DNA of 59,665 nt, taken from the NCBI GenBank assembly GCA_003278535.1, contig QCEG01000003.1:107974-167638 (forward strand), in the 5' to 3' direction. The stretch is from Prochlorococcus sp. AG-355-N18. Its GTDB lineage: Bacteria > Cyanobacteriota > Cyanobacteriia > PCC-6307 > Cyanobiaceae. Both the position numbers and the translations under genes were made by a program. Shown one piece after another: positions 44,949 through 54,100 of the stretch (position 1 is the first letter of the stretch; each line of letters opens with the position of its first letter). Below the pieces are notes generated by a model. The model was not told the DNA's origin. It searched no databases and saw nothing but the letters and a program-made list of their open reading frames with translations.

Positions 44949-46982
44949 TTAGAATAAATTATTTTTTTCCCAAAATACGTCTTCTGAAATGATTAGTAAA
45001 GAGCTCCTACTCTTTATTGAAACAGATTTTTCATTAATAGTTAAGGGTTCAAAAATCTCAGACATGCTAGTATCGATAACTTTTAACCAATTATATTTAC
45101 ATTTCGGCAAGGGGAAATCGATACTTTTTGAATATGCATTTAAACCTATCCAAACCAGGGGACTAGTATTGTCTTTGTTAATGCTAAAGGCAACTGTGTG
45201 AGACCAACTACTCCAATCGGGGGTATCTAACTTTGTTCCATGCCAATGATATTTTGGAATATTTTCATTGGTTTGATTATTAGGGTAGAATGATGGATTG
45301 AAAATGTTTATTAGTTTTTTTCGGATTTTTATAACGTATTTAAAATATTCTAATAATTCCAAATCTTGTTGACTATGTTCCCAATTCATCCAGCCCAATA
45401 AATTATTTTGGCACCAAGAATTGTTGTTCCCGCCTTGTGATCTTCCTATTTCATCACCCATAAGTATCATTGGAACACCTTTAGAGATAAGTAAACTAAG
45501 AACAAGATTTTTTTGTTGTCTTTTTCTTAAATCATTGATTAATAAGTTCGTAGTTGGTCCCTCTGTACCATGATTCCAAGAATTGTTATGGTTATCTCCA
45601 TCTCTATTTTGTTCTCTATTGGCAAAATTATGTTTTCTATTGAAAGTTACTAAGTCTTTTAGAGTGAATCCATCATGTGAAGTAATAAAATTTATCGACT
45701 TTGGAAAAATATTATCTTCTTTATAAATAGATGGCGTCCCTTTTATTTTATCGCTCATATTCCAAGCTGTGTCTTTATCCCCCTTCCAAAATCTCCTCAA
45801 GTCATCTCTAAAATGACCATTCCAAGTGAAAGTATTCTTTGATGGGAAATCACCTAATTTATATAAACCGCCACAATCCCATGGCTCACTTATGAACTTG
45901 ATATCGATAAGTTCTGGTTCACATTCTATATCTTCAAAAATTGGAGGATTATCAAGCGGTGAAAGATTTTCTCCTCTTGATAAGGCAATTCCTAAATCAA
46001 ATCTAAAACCATCAACTCCTAATTCACTCGCCCAACATTTTAAAGATTCAATTATTAGTTTTCTAACTAATCCTCTATTTGCTGCAATAGTATTACCACA
46101 TCCAGAGACGTCCTGATAATTTTTATCTTTTCCAATAAAGTAATAAAGATTTTCATCTATACCTTTCCAAGATATTGCCGGCCCTTTTGAATCACCTTCG
46201 CAAGTGTGATTGTATACAACATCTAATATGACTTCAATGTCTGCTTTATGACATTCCTCTACAAATCTTCTAAATTCCTCTCTATTCTTTTCGGCGGATT
46301 CATTCGAAAGATATTCAAAATGGGGAGTAAACCAATTAATTGGACTATATCCCCAAAAATTTTTTAGACCATTTGGGGCATCAGTAGGATCAAAACAAAA
46401 AATTGGAAGCAATTCAATTGTTGTAATTCCCAGTTCTTTGAGATAAGGAATTTTTTTTAAAAATTTCTTAAAACAACTTTCCTCCTTATCAGTTGATTCA
46501 GTGAAAGCTTTGATATGGAGTTCATAAATAATTGTTTCTTCCCAAGAATGTTTCGGTCTTGGATAATCCTTTAAATTAAATAATTTTCTATCGCAAACAA
46601 CACTTTTGAGACAAGAATTAGTATTTTCTTGATTTTTTAATGCATTTTCTCTTTTATAACTTCTCCATCCGGTAATACCCCTTGAACATGGATCAAGTAA
46701 TACTTTTTTTTCATAGTTTTTATTAATCTCATTATTTTTTTGTTTCACTCTAAAAGCATAAATACAACCTTCATCTAGATTTTTTATTTCCGCATGCCAG
46801 TATGGACCTGTATTATGAGTCTGATCTAATTTGAATGTGCTTTTTGGGGAAATAGAGTCCTCTTTTTCAAACAATAAGATTTCTACATATTCTGCATTTG
46901 TGGCTACTAAGGAAAAATTAATCCCTTGTGAAGTTAGAGAACTCCCTAAAGGAAATGGTTTACCTTTATTGAGATGAATCAC
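44949..46982 (-). CDS. glgX: Isoamylase/glycogen debranching enzyme
   Basis: This GH13 debranching enzyme cleaves alpha-1,6 branches of glycogen. The 677-aa protein has an N-terminal CBM48-like part (LNKGKPFPLGSSLTSQGINFSLVATNAEYVEILLF), then the catalytic barrel: DVVYNHTCEG, GFRFDLGIAL (nucleophile Asp), FISEPWD (acid Glu) and NFITSHDGFTLKDLV (transition-state Asp). The start is GTG. Three bases separate its 3' end from tRNA-Gly on the opposite strand. Confidence 0.94.
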   Translation of the reverse strand: MIHLNKGKPFPLGSSLTSQGINFSLVATNAEYVEILLFEKEDSISPKSTFKLDQTHNTGPYWHAEIKNLDEGCIYAFRVKQKNNEINKNYEKKVLLDPCSRGITGWRSYKRENALKNQENTNSCLKSVVCDRKLFNLKDYPRPKHSWEETIIYELHIKAFTESTDKEESCFKKFLKKIPYLKELGITTIELLPIFCFDPTDAPNGLKNFWGYSPINWFTPHFEYLSNESAEKNREEFRRFVEECHKADIEVILDVVYNHTCEGDSKGPAISWKGIDENLYYFIGKDKNYQDVSGCGNTIAANRGLVRKLIIESLKCWASELGVDGFRFDLGIALSRGENLSPLDNPPIFEDIECEPELIDIKFISEPWDCGGLYKLGDFPSKNTFTWNGHFRDDLRRFWKGDKDTAWNMSDKIKGTPSIYKEDNIFPKSINFITSHDGFTLKDLVTFNRKHNFANREQNRDGDNHNNSWNHGTEGPTTNLLINDLRKRQQKNLVLSLLISKGVPMILMGDEIGRSQGGNNNSWCQNNLLGWMNWEHSQQDLELLEYFKYVIKIRKKLINIFNPSFYPNNQTNENIPKYHWHGTKLDTPDWSSWSHTVAFSINKDNTSPLVWIGLNAYSKSIDFPLPKCKYNWLKVIDTSMSEIFEPLTINEKSVSIKSRSSLLIISEDVFWEKNNLF

Positions 46983-47607
46983 TTTTTCTTTATCATTGAT
47001 TAGTTAAATATTGAGATAATTTATTTAAATTACTGATATTTGAATAATAGATGCAAAATTTAAAAAAAAACTCAAATTTAAGGCTTCACTAATCAACTTT
47101 ATTAGATCTTGGAGAGTATTAATTTTCTAATTAATTACACTTTCTTCATCCATCTGCTCAGTGCATAAAACGATTTATAGAGAAAGTTTAATAATCAGAA
47201 AACTAGATTTTTCTTGATTTCAAAATACAAATTGTGTTTTTTCATGTGATGAGAAGGAAATATATCTGAAAATTAATAAAACATAATAAATAGCTCAAAT
47301 TCTTAAATTCACCCCCCCCTTTGACATTTCCCCCCTTTGCTAAATGTAGTTAGATTTTTAATGCTAAATCTAGTGCCACCAATGCTTTTTGCTGTTCTCT
47401 AAATGAAGAGGCTATTTTTTATAAATGAAAAAGCGCGGTTATAAGAAACAAATAATGTTGCAAAAAATGTCCCTAAAATTTGTATAAAGCTTTGCGCCGC
47501 CGGCATTTTCGGTTGCCGTATTTGTATTTGCTCCATATGATGTGAAAGTTCGAGGTTTAAACTCGATTTAAATCTTTTTTTAACCCCTAGCTTTAATTTA
47601 AATTTCA
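46983..47607. other. Gene-poor intergenic stretch, about 625 bp
   Basis: This is the longest stretch without a confident gene. It holds the divergent upstream regions of glgX and the HU gene. It contains C8 (47312-47319) and C6 (47330-47335) tracts separated by TTTGACATTT, and a locally GC-rich segment near 47495-47520 (GCGCCGCCGGC). On the minus strand one frame (47399-47536, 45 codons from ATG) could encode a single-helix protein starting MEQIQIRQPKMPAAQ. No tRNA or rRNA is seen. Confidence 0.7.
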
Positions 47608-47883
47608 ATGAACAAAGCTGATTTAGTAAATCTTGTTGCAGCTCGTACAGAGCTCACAAAAACGGATGTTTCTTTAGTTGTTGATGCAGCTATTGAAACT
47701 ATTGTTGATTCAGTAGTGGAAGGCAAAAAAGTCTCTTTACTAGGATTTGGTTCTTTTGAACCAAGAGATCGTTCTGCAAGACAGGGTTTAAACCCTAAGA
47801 CAGGCGAAAAAATAGCAATACCCGCTAAAAGAGTTCCAACATTCTCTGCAGGTAAACTTTTTAAGGATAGAGTTCAAGGGTAA
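47608..47883 (+). CDS. hup: HU-type DNA-binding protein
   Basis: The 91-aa basic histone-like protein shapes the nucleoid. It opens MNKADLVNLVAARTELTKTDV and has GKKVSLLGFGSFEPRDRSARQGLNPKTGEKIAIPA (arm region with the DNA-intercalating Pro) and VPTFSAGKLFKDRV. It starts with ATG and a terminator follows. A long leader is possible given the large upstream gap. Confidence 0.97.
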   Translation: MNKADLVNLVAARTELTKTDVSLVVDAAIETIVDSVVEGKKVSLLGFGSFEPRDRSARQGLNPKTGEKIAIPAKRVPTFSAGKLFKDRVQG

Positions 47884-47915
47884 TTTTTTTAATCTATTTC
47901 TTCCTTTAATAACAA

Positions 47916-47942
47916 GGTGCTCTTTTAGGGCATCTTTTTTTA
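47916..47942 (+). terminator. Rho-independent terminator after HU
   Basis: GGTGCTC pairs with GGGCATC (two G-U wobbles) around a short TTTTA loop and is followed by eight T. It lies 32 bp after the HU stop. Confidence 0.82.
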
Positions 47943-48018
47943 ATCGCAAAAAGATGAAATTAGCTCAATGCCCAATACTCCTAACGAGGTATCCAAAATT
48001 TTGAAATCTTAAGAAGTA

Positions 48019-48330
48019 ATGAAATGTTTAACTATTTTATTCCTTAAATTTTTGTTGTTATCTAATTTTGTTATGGCTGAAACGATACCAACAAAGTCTA
48101 AGATTTTAAAACAATCCAGTGATTGTTTTAAAGATTCTCGAACCCTAATATGTAAAGAATTAGTTTCTGAAATAGAAAAACTTCAATTAGTAATATTTGA
48201 CCAAAATAGATTCAAATGTCAATCAAGTTTATTGGGGCTGCAAACGGAAATTATTGAAGCTTATTTTTTTAATAATTTCTCAAATGAGAGAATTTCATTA
48301 ATGATCCCATATGTGATTAAAAATTGTTAA
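48019..48330 (+). CDS. Small secreted hypothetical, 103 aa
   Basis: An N-terminal signal (CLTILFLKFLLLSNFVMA) ends at a plausible cleavage site near residue 20. The mature part of about 83 residues is helical with four Cys (SSDCFKD, LICKE, FKCQSS, KNC-end), suggesting two disulfides in the periplasm or lumen. No family is recognised. It is the first of three small same-strand genes between HU and the Hli region. Confidence 0.58.
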   Translation: MKCLTILFLKFLLLSNFVMAETIPTKSKILKQSSDCFKDSRTLICKELVSEIEKLQLVIFDQNRFKCQSSLLGLQTEIIEAYFFNNFSNERISLMIPYVIKNC

Positions 48331-48384
48331 TTATTAAAATAATATATTTTTTTGGAATATTATAAATTTGTTATTTAATTTGTA

Positions 48385-48627
48385 ATGGTAAAAGGTTTTT
48401 CTGATAAAGAAGTTAAGAATAATACTCAAAATACTCAAATAAAAGAAAAAAAAGGCTTAGCTGGTTTTCTTAAAGGCAAGAAATTTACTTATACTTTGCC
48501 AGGCAAAAAACAAATAAATATTTTTGGATCAATAGTAATAGGCTTAAATATCATCTTAGTATTGCTAGTCATCCTGTATTTAAAGAATCAAGAATTCCAT
48601 GATTTTGTATTTAATGTTGGACGTTAG
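48385..48627 (+). CDS. Single-pass membrane protein, 80 aa, unknown function
   Basis: A basic, polar N-terminal half (KEVKNNTQNTQIKEKKGLAGFLKGKKFTYTLPGKKQ) is followed by one membrane helix (about residues 49-68, IFGSIVIGLNIILVLLVILYL) and a short tail. No family is recognised. Spacing to its neighbours is 54 and 58 bp, with no obvious terminators, so a shared transcript is possible. Confidence 0.55.
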   Translation: MVKGFSDKEVKNNTQNTQIKEKKGLAGFLKGKKFTYTLPGKKQINIFGSIVIGLNIILVLLVILYLKNQEFHDFVFNVGR

Positions 48628-48685
48628 CTATATTTTTAGATCGAAGAATTTTATTAGATGATATATTTAAATTTTAGAATATCTT

Positions 48686-48943
48686 ATGAAGGTATTTAAT
48701 TTAGTTTCTCAAGTATTTTTTTTGTTGATAACTGTTCTATTTTTGACATATTTTCTAACAGGTTATGACTCCGCTTTTGAGGCAGACCAAAATTGTCATT
48801 CATATCTTTCAAGTTACGATAACCAATCTGGAAATTATGGTTGTGACCATGATACTGAGACTCATCAGTGGATACTTTACGAGTCCAATGAAAGTAAAGA
48901 ACCAGCAAAAATTATTAAGAAATTTCGGTACAAGTTTTTATAA
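48686..48943 (+). CDS. Membrane-anchored or secreted hypothetical, 85 aa
   Basis: One N-terminal hydrophobic segment (VSQVFFLLITVLFLTYFLTGY) acts as an anchor or uncleaved signal. A small polar domain with two Cys follows (DQNCHSYLSSYDNQSGNYGCDHDTETHQWILYESNE), and the tail is basic. His, Asp and Cys density could mean metal binding (inference). It overlaps the convergent 70-aa gene by six bases. The family is unknown. Confidence 0.55.
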   Translation: MKVFNLVSQVFFLLITVLFLTYFLTGYDSAFEADQNCHSYLSSYDNQSGNYGCDHDTETHQWILYESNESKEPAKIIKKFRYKFL

Positions 48944-49150
48944 ATCAATTTTCTTATAAAAAAACTTTGCAGATATAATAGAAATAATAGCTGTAATTGT
49001 GAAAGTAAGATATTGATATATGCTTCCTTCTAAGTAGATTTTATTTTTATATAGAGGAAAATCGACTAAAGATCCTATAGTCCCCCAAATAATTACCCAA
49101 ACAGATATGTATAAGAATACTTTTATTGGATTAGATTTTTTTGCTTCCAT
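48938..49150 (-). CDS. Two-helix membrane protein, 70 aa, unknown function
   Basis: A short basic start (MEAKKSNPIK) leads into two membrane helices (about residues 10-29 and 45-64), with a short loop LVDFPLYKNKIYLEGS. It lies three bases after the Hli gene on the same strand and is surely cotranscribed with it. This suggests a thylakoid-linked role. No family is recognised. Confidence 0.65.
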   Translation of the reverse strand: MEAKKSNPIKVFLYISVWVIIWGTIGSLVDFPLYKNKIYLEGSIYQYLTFTITAIISIISAKFFYKKIDL

Positions 49151-49152
49151 TT

Positions 49153-49398
49153 TTAATTAATACCAAAAATTGAAGAAGTAACAGGTCTGCCGCTAAAAAC
49201 TAACTCGGTTAATAAGAGCATTAAGAACCCGATCATTGCTGCTCTACCATTTACAAGTTCAGCACTGCTATTAAATCCAAAAACATTCTTTACTTCATCA
49301 CCCTGATTGTCTACCCATTTTGAGTATTCATTATCAGTTGATGATGTATCAGTAAAATCATCATTTTGATTTTCTATTGGAGAGCCGTTTTCTTGCAT
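49153..49398 (-). CDS. hli: High-light-inducible protein (Hli/Scp)
   Basis: The 81-aa protein has an acidic, Asn/Asp/Ser-rich N-terminus and one membrane helix. The helix carries the chlorophyll a/b-binding signature (ELVNGRAAMIGFLMLLLTELVF, Glu and Arg/Asn ligands). Hli proteins bind chlorophyll and carotenoid and protect photosystem assembly under excess light. The long N-terminal extension makes it one of the larger Hli forms. Regulation by the NblS-type kinase also present here is expected from other cyanobacteria. The two-helix gene follows after three bases. Confidence 0.92.
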   Translation of the reverse strand: MQENGSPIENQNDDFTDTSSTDNEYSKWVDNQGDEVKNVFGFNSSAELVNGRAAMIGFLMLLLTELVFSGRPVTSSIFGIN

Positions 49399-49441
49399 AA
49401 AGTTTTTATAGTTTATTCTAATAATTTTAAAACTAGTTTTA

Positions 49442-50467
49442 TTAAATTAAAGTTGAAATTATAAAAAAAATTAAGACAAAAATTATTATCCATAATAATT
49501 GTAATCTCAAAATTAATTGACAAATTAATTTAATTTTCTCCACAGTGCAATTATCTCCATTCGCATTGATCTTTGGCTTTTTAATAATCTCATTTTTATA
49601 TTTACTTTTTCCACCCAATGTTATTCCAGAAATATAAGCAAATATAGCTTCTGAAATCCCAGCATTAGGCGAATCATATTTTTTACCATCAAGATAGCTT
49701 TTTTTTATGATTGATCCATACTCATTAATTTTGGGACTAACTAAAGGTAATGTAATTAAAACTAATCTTGAAGGAACAAACGTAAAAATATCTTCGATTT
49801 TTGCACTGAAAAAACCTAAATATCTAAAATAATTATATCTGTAACCTATCATTGAATCTAAAGTACTTATGGCTTTATAAGAAAAACCAAGTGATAAAGG
49901 CCCTGGTAGAAAAAATGAAAATTTCATAAAAATAATTCCAATAAAAATCCAAAATAATGGCCCAAATATTCCATCAACAGAATTCTCGGTGAGACTCTCT
50001 GTACTTGATCTCAAAAGATGTTCTAAAGAAGATGAACTTACATCCCTACTAACTATCCTTTGTACCTTCTCTTTGATTATTCTCGTATTTCGGTCGTTAA
50101 TTTCTTCGCGTTCTATTAGCGCTGCAATCTCTTTCACACTTGAAATAAGTCCCTTAGTCGCAATACAACTTGAAAGTCCAAAAAAAATTAGCAATCCACC
50201 AAAAAAATTATTTCTTGATTGCACATAACTGAATTCTATCAATTTACCTAAACCAAAACTCATTCCTATGGTGGATATAGCTACTAGTAAACCTCCCCAA
50301 AACAATATATTTTTATTTTCCCCAAAATTATTTATGAGGTAATCAGAAATTTTTTTTATGTAAAAGCCAATTACTTGAACAGGGTGGATTAATAATCTTG
50401 GGTCGCCGGTCAATAAATCAAAACCAATCGATCCAAGAAATATTAAAAATAAATTTATTTCAGCCAA
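49442..50467 (-). CDS. cobD: Adenosylcobinamide-phosphate synthase (CobD/CbiB)
   Basis: This membrane enzyme attaches aminopropanol (phosphate) to adenosylcobyric acid in cobalamin synthesis. The 341-aa protein begins [30 protein letters not shown] and continues with [60 protein letters not shown] and [21 protein letters not shown], all typical. The start is TTG, overlapping the 3' end of ilvC by 13 bases, so it is translated with ilvC. Confidence 0.92.
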   Translation of the reverse strand: MAEINLFLIFLGSIGFDLLTGDPRLLIHPVQVIGFYIKKISDYLINNFGENKNILFWGGLLVAISTIGMSFGLGKLIEFSYVQSRNNFFGGLLIFFGLSSCIATKGLISSVKEIAALIEREEINDRNTRIIKEKVQRIVSRDVSSSSLEHLLRSSTESLTENSVDGIFGPLFWIFIGIIFMKFSFFLPGPLSLGFSYKAISTLDSMIGYRYNYFRYLGFFSAKIEDIFTFVPSRLVLITLPLVSPKINEYGSIIKKSYLDGKKYDSPNAGISEAIFAYISGITLGGKSKYKNEIIKKPKINANGDNCTVEKIKLICQLILRLQLLWIIIFVLIFFIISTLI

Positions 50468-51444
50468 CTGAACATCGAACGCAGACCTTTACCTACTTTC
50501 TCAATTTCATGTTTTGAGTTCTCTTCTCTTAATTTTGTCATTAAGGGTTTGCTGTTATCGCATTCTTCCACAAAATTCTTAGCAAAAGTTCCATCTTGAA
50601 TATCTTTAAGAATTTTCTGCATTTCTTTCTTTGTATCGCTATTGATAAGTCTTTTACCACTCACATAATCTCCATATTCTGCAGTATTTGAAATGGAATC
50701 TCTCATTTGAGATAAGCCTCCCTTCACCATTAAATCAACAATAAGTTTAACTTCATGTAAGCATTCGAAGTAAGCAAGTTCGGGTTGATATCCTGCCTCT
50801 ACAAGAGTTTCGAAGCCTGATTTGACGAGTTCTGATAATCCTCCGCACAAGACAGCTTGTTCGCCAAATAAATCAGTTTCTGTTTCTTCTTTGAAGTTTG
50901 TTTCAAGAATTCCTGCTCTCGTCCCGCCAATCCCTTTAGCGTAAGCCATAGCCAATGATCTTGCACTCCCAGAAGAATCTTGCTCTACTGCAAACAATGC
51001 TGGAACTCCTTGACCATTCTGATATTCCCAACGAACAGTGTGTCCGGGTCCTTTTGGGGCAATCATTACAACATCCACAAAACTAGGAGGTTTGATAAGT
51101 TCGAATCTTATATTAAAGCCATGAGCAAAACTTAATATCTTTCCTTCTTTTAAGTTTGGTTCTATTTCTTTAAGGTAAATATCTTTCTGAAACTCATCAG
51201 GAAGGAGAATCATAATCCAGTCTGCTTTTTCGCAAGCTTCAGAAACGCTAAAGACTTGTAGACCATCGCTAATAGCTTTGCTTTCAGACTTACTTCCTTT
51301 ATATAATCCAACAATTACATCCATACCACTATCTTTAAGATTTAGGGCATGAGCATGACCTTGTGATCCATATCCAATAATCGCTATTGTTTTATTATTT
51401 AAAAGACTTAGATCTGCATCTGTGTCGTAGAAGAGTTGGGTCAT
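50455..51444 (-). CDS. ilvC: Ketol-acid reductoisomerase
   Basis: IlvC carries out alkyl migration and NADPH reduction in valine and isoleucine synthesis. The 329-aa class I form has [86 protein letters not shown] and NTAEYGDY. The start is ATG. About 110 bp of very AT-rich DNA lies upstream; no recognised leader is seen. cobD overlaps downstream. Confidence 0.96.
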   Translation of the reverse strand: MTQLFYDTDADLSLLNNKTIAIIGYGSQGHAHALNLKDSGMDVIVGLYKGSKSESKAISDGLQVFSVSEACEKADWIMILLPDEFQKDIYLKEIEPNLKEGKILSFAHGFNIRFELIKPPSFVDVVMIAPKGPGHTVRWEYQNGQGVPALFAVEQDSSGSARSLAMAYAKGIGGTRAGILETNFKEETETDLFGEQAVLCGGLSELVKSGFETLVEAGYQPELAYFECLHEVKLIVDLMVKGGLSQMRDSISNTAEYGDYVSGKRLINSDTKKEMQKILKDIQDGTFAKNFVEECDNSKPLMTKLREENSKHEIEKVGKGLRSMFSWLK

Positions 51445-51555
51445 TAGTTGTAGCTTCTTTGCATTTGATAATTAATATTTTAGACATTAAGGAGGCAATA
51501 AACCAAAAAAATTATTAATTTAAAAAATTAAAATTAAAATATTAATTTAGAAAGT

Positions 51556-52167
51556 TTAAGACTGATTTGCTTCACTTGGATGTGTAATCACTCTATCAAT
51601 TAATCCATAATTTTTTGCTTCTTCCGCACTCAGAAAATAATCTCTATCAGTATCCTTTTCAATTTTCTCAAATGATTGGCCTGTCATATCTGCCATAGAC
51701 ATGTTTAACATATCTTTAATTCTTAAAATTTCCTTAGCTTCTATTTCAATATCACTTGCTTGGCGTTGAGATGTCCCTCCTAAGGGTTGATGAATCATTA
51801 TTCTGCTATGGGGCAAAGCAACTCTTTTACCTTTTGTACCAGCGGCCAATAGGAACGCTCCCATTGAGGCTGCTAGGCCTACACATATGGTTACTACATC
51901 ACTTTTTACGTATTTAATAGTGTCATAAATTGCCAAGCCAGCAGTTACTGATCCTCCTGGGCTATTTATGTACAGATAGATAGGTTTGGAATTATCATCA
52001 GAATCTAAATAAAGCATTTGTGCAACAAGGCTATTTGCAATGCCATCATTCACTTCTTGTCCAAGAAAAAGAATTCTTTCAACACCTAGTCTTGTATATA
52101 TGTCGACCCATCTCTCGTATTGACTTCCTGGAAGTCTGTAAGGCACGCTTGGAGTTCCTATTGGCAT
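51556..52167 (-). CDS. clpP: ATP-dependent Clp protease proteolytic subunit
   Basis: This 203-aa protein is an active-type ClpP: catalytic Ser in [16 protein letters not shown], His in [10 protein letters not shown] and Asp in [12 protein letters not shown]. It lies 24 bp downstream of a ClpR gene. In Synechococcus elongatus, ClpP3 and ClpR form such a pair and build one mixed Clp core that works with ClpC. By context this is ClpP3-like. Confidence 0.95.
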   Translation of the reverse strand: MPIGTPSVPYRLPGSQYERWVDIYTRLGVERILFLGQEVNDGIANSLVAQMLYLDSDDNSKPIYLYINSPGGSVTAGLAIYDTIKYVKSDVVTICVGLAASMGAFLLAAGTKGKRVALPHSRIMIHQPLGGTSQRQASDIEIEAKEILRIKDMLNMSMADMTGQSFEKIEKDTDRDYFLSAEEAKNYGLIDRVITHPSEANQS

Positions 52168-52191
52168 GATTTTAAAGTAGTTTTGTGAGTG

Positions 52192-52854
52192 TTAAATTTT
52201 ATTTGGTAGATCTTTTTGACTTGTGAGTATTCTATCGATAACTCCATAATCTAGGGCTTCTTGTGGGTTGAGATAACTCATCCTGTCAGAGTCTTTTGAG
52301 AGTTCTTCGATGGTCTTTCCAGTATTACGAGATAAAATCTCCAGCATTGATTTTTTATTTTTCAAAACTTCCTCAGCTCTTATTTGGATATCGGTTGCTT
52401 GACCTCTTGCTCCGCTTATAGGTTGATGCAAAACAATAGAAGCATGTGGAAGAGCTGCTCTTTGTCCCTTAGTGCCGGAAGAAAGAATAACTGCTGCAGT
52501 ACCCATCGCTTGACCTATACATATCGTGTGTACTGGAGGCTTAATGTAGCTTATTGTATCGCAGATAGCGAAAGCTTCTGTTTCAAAACCTACTGCGTCA
52601 CCAGTGTACCAACTTGTCCCAGTTGAATTGATATAGAAATAGATTGGTTTTTCTGGATCCTCAAATTCTAAATAAAGAAGTTGAGCAATGATTAACTCAG
52701 TAACATCCATTCCTAGTTGTCTTTTCGCGTCATCATCTGAAAATAATGGTAAACCAAGATAAACAATTCTCTCTTTCAGTAAAAGAGAGGGGAGATCTGG
52801 GGGAGGGGTCCTCATAACGGTGTTTTCGCCGTAATAAGGAGCAGATACAGTCAT
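52192..52854 (-). CDS. clpR: ClpR, inactive ClpP-like subunit
   Basis: The protein is ClpP-related (INSTGTSWYTGDAVGFETEAFAICDTISY; IVLHQPISG; DSDRMSYLNPQEALDYGVIDRIL). The nucleophile region reads CIGQAMGTAAVILSSG, with Gly where ClpP has the catalytic Ser. The His and Asp positions remain. This is the hallmark of ClpR, a structural subunit mixed with ClpP in cyanobacterial and plastid Clp. The ATG at 52854 gives MTVSAPYYG; an earlier GTG at 52863 is possible. Confidence 0.94.
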   Translation of the reverse strand: MTVSAPYYGENTVMRTPPPDLPSLLLKERIVYLGLPLFSDDDAKRQLGMDVTELIIAQLLYLEFEDPEKPIYFYINSTGTSWYTGDAVGFETEAFAICDTISYIKPPVHTICIGQAMGTAAVILSSGTKGQRAALPHASIVLHQPISGARGQATDIQIRAEEVLKNKKSMLEILSRNTGKTIEELSKDSDRMSYLNPQEALDYGVIDRILTSQKDLPNKI

Positions 52855-52894
52855 TTGTATCACAAGATTAAGATTGAACTGATTCTAGCTAGAT

Positions 52895-54004
52895 TTAGCC
52901 CTGTGTCGCTGGTGATTTAAAAGATTTGTTTGACTCAGGATTATTTATTAGTTTTCCAAAGACCATTCTTCCAGTGGGAGTTTGTAAAGCTCCTGTGATG
53001 ACAATATCTAATCTGCTTCCAACAAAATTCTTTGCCTCATCAATAACAACCATTGTGCCGTCATCTAAATATCCAATACCTTGCATTTTTTCTTTGCCTT
53101 CTCTCACGATTTTTATATTAAGTGACTCTCCTGGTTGTACTTCTGGCCTTAAAGCAATAACCAAATCACTCAAATTCATAACTTTTAATTCTTTAACTTC
53201 AGCGATCTGAGAAAGATTATAATCAGCCGTAATTAAAGTTCCTGTCATATCCTCAGTAATTTTAAGGAGTTTTTCATCTACCCCATTACCCTCATACTTT
53301 GTTGGGTTTATTACAAGTCTTCTCCCATATAAATCTCTTAATTCTTTTAATAACTTGAGACCTCTTCTGCCTTTCGACCTTTTTTCATTACTACTTGAGT
53401 CAGCTAAAGTTTGTAATTCATCAATTACACTTTGAGCAACAATTAATTGCCCTTCCAATAAGCCGCAACTTAATAGACCATTGATTCTTCCATCAATTAT
53501 TACGCTAGTATCAAGAATTTTTGGACTTGCAGCAGGGAGAATTCCTTCATTGACTAGATATGCATCAGTGTTATTTGGATTGAATAATCTCAATAATGTC
53601 CTTCCATGGGTATCTGCCAACTTATAACCAAGCACACCAAAGAAAATGTTGCTTAATATAGCTGCTAATGGTTTTGCGAAAAAAACCTCTCTAGGGAAGG
53701 GAATTAATAGTATTGGAGCAAGTAAGAGATTCGCAACAAGTAATCCTAAAATTAATCCAACGGACCTACTTATTAGTAAGTCCGTTGGCATTGTTCTTAT
53801 TTGATCAAGAAACGTCTTTCTAAGTTGAAGAAATACAAAACCAGCTGCTAATCCTACAAAAAAACCAATTATTGCTAAAACAATTCTAAAACCTTCTACA
53901 TTAGATACCTGTTTGAGTATGTCTACTGGCAATAAATCAACGCCAAGCCATCCTGAAGCAGCCCCAGACAATACAAATAAAATTAATACTAAGGTATCTG
54001 TCAT
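52895..54004 (-). CDS. Membrane-bound PIN/TRAM-domain protein
   Basis: The 369-aa protein has about four membrane helices in residues 1-125. A PIN nuclease-like domain (PKILDTSVIIDGRINGLL; DELQTLADSSSNEKRSKGRRGLKLL; TGTLITADYNLSQIAEV, with several acidic residues) and a C-terminal TRAM domain (GYLDDGTMVVIDEAKNFVGSRLDIVITGALQTPTGRMVF) follow. This is the YacL-like architecture common in cyanobacteria. RNA is the likely target, unproven. It is divergent from hemW. Confidence 0.88.
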   Translation of the reverse strand: MTDTLVLILFVLSGAASGWLGVDLLPVDILKQVSNVEGFRIVLAIIGFFVGLAAGFVFLQLRKTFLDQIRTMPTDLLISRSVGLILGLLVANLLLAPILLIPFPREVFFAKPLAAILSNIFFGVLGYKLADTHGRTLLRLFNPNNTDAYLVNEGILPAASPKILDTSVIIDGRINGLLSCGLLEGQLIVAQSVIDELQTLADSSSNEKRSKGRRGLKLLKELRDLYGRRLVINPTKYEGNGVDEKLLKITEDMTGTLITADYNLSQIAEVKELKVMNLSDLVIALRPEVQPGESLNIKIVREGKEKMQGIGYLDDGTMVVIDEAKNFVGSRLDIVITGALQTPTGRMVFGKLINNPESNKSFKSPATQG

Positions 54005-54100
54005 ATCTATAATCTACTAGGATTTATTAATTGAGTAAATAAGGATCTTATTTTTTTCGATCCTTAATACGTTTTTGGAGCTTAAAAATGAATTTATATT

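Noticed and set aside
47399..47608. 69-aa minus-strand frame starting at 47608
   Set aside because: The first 24 residues are low-complexity and antisense to the HU leader; only the inner ATG frame is kept as a weak candidate.
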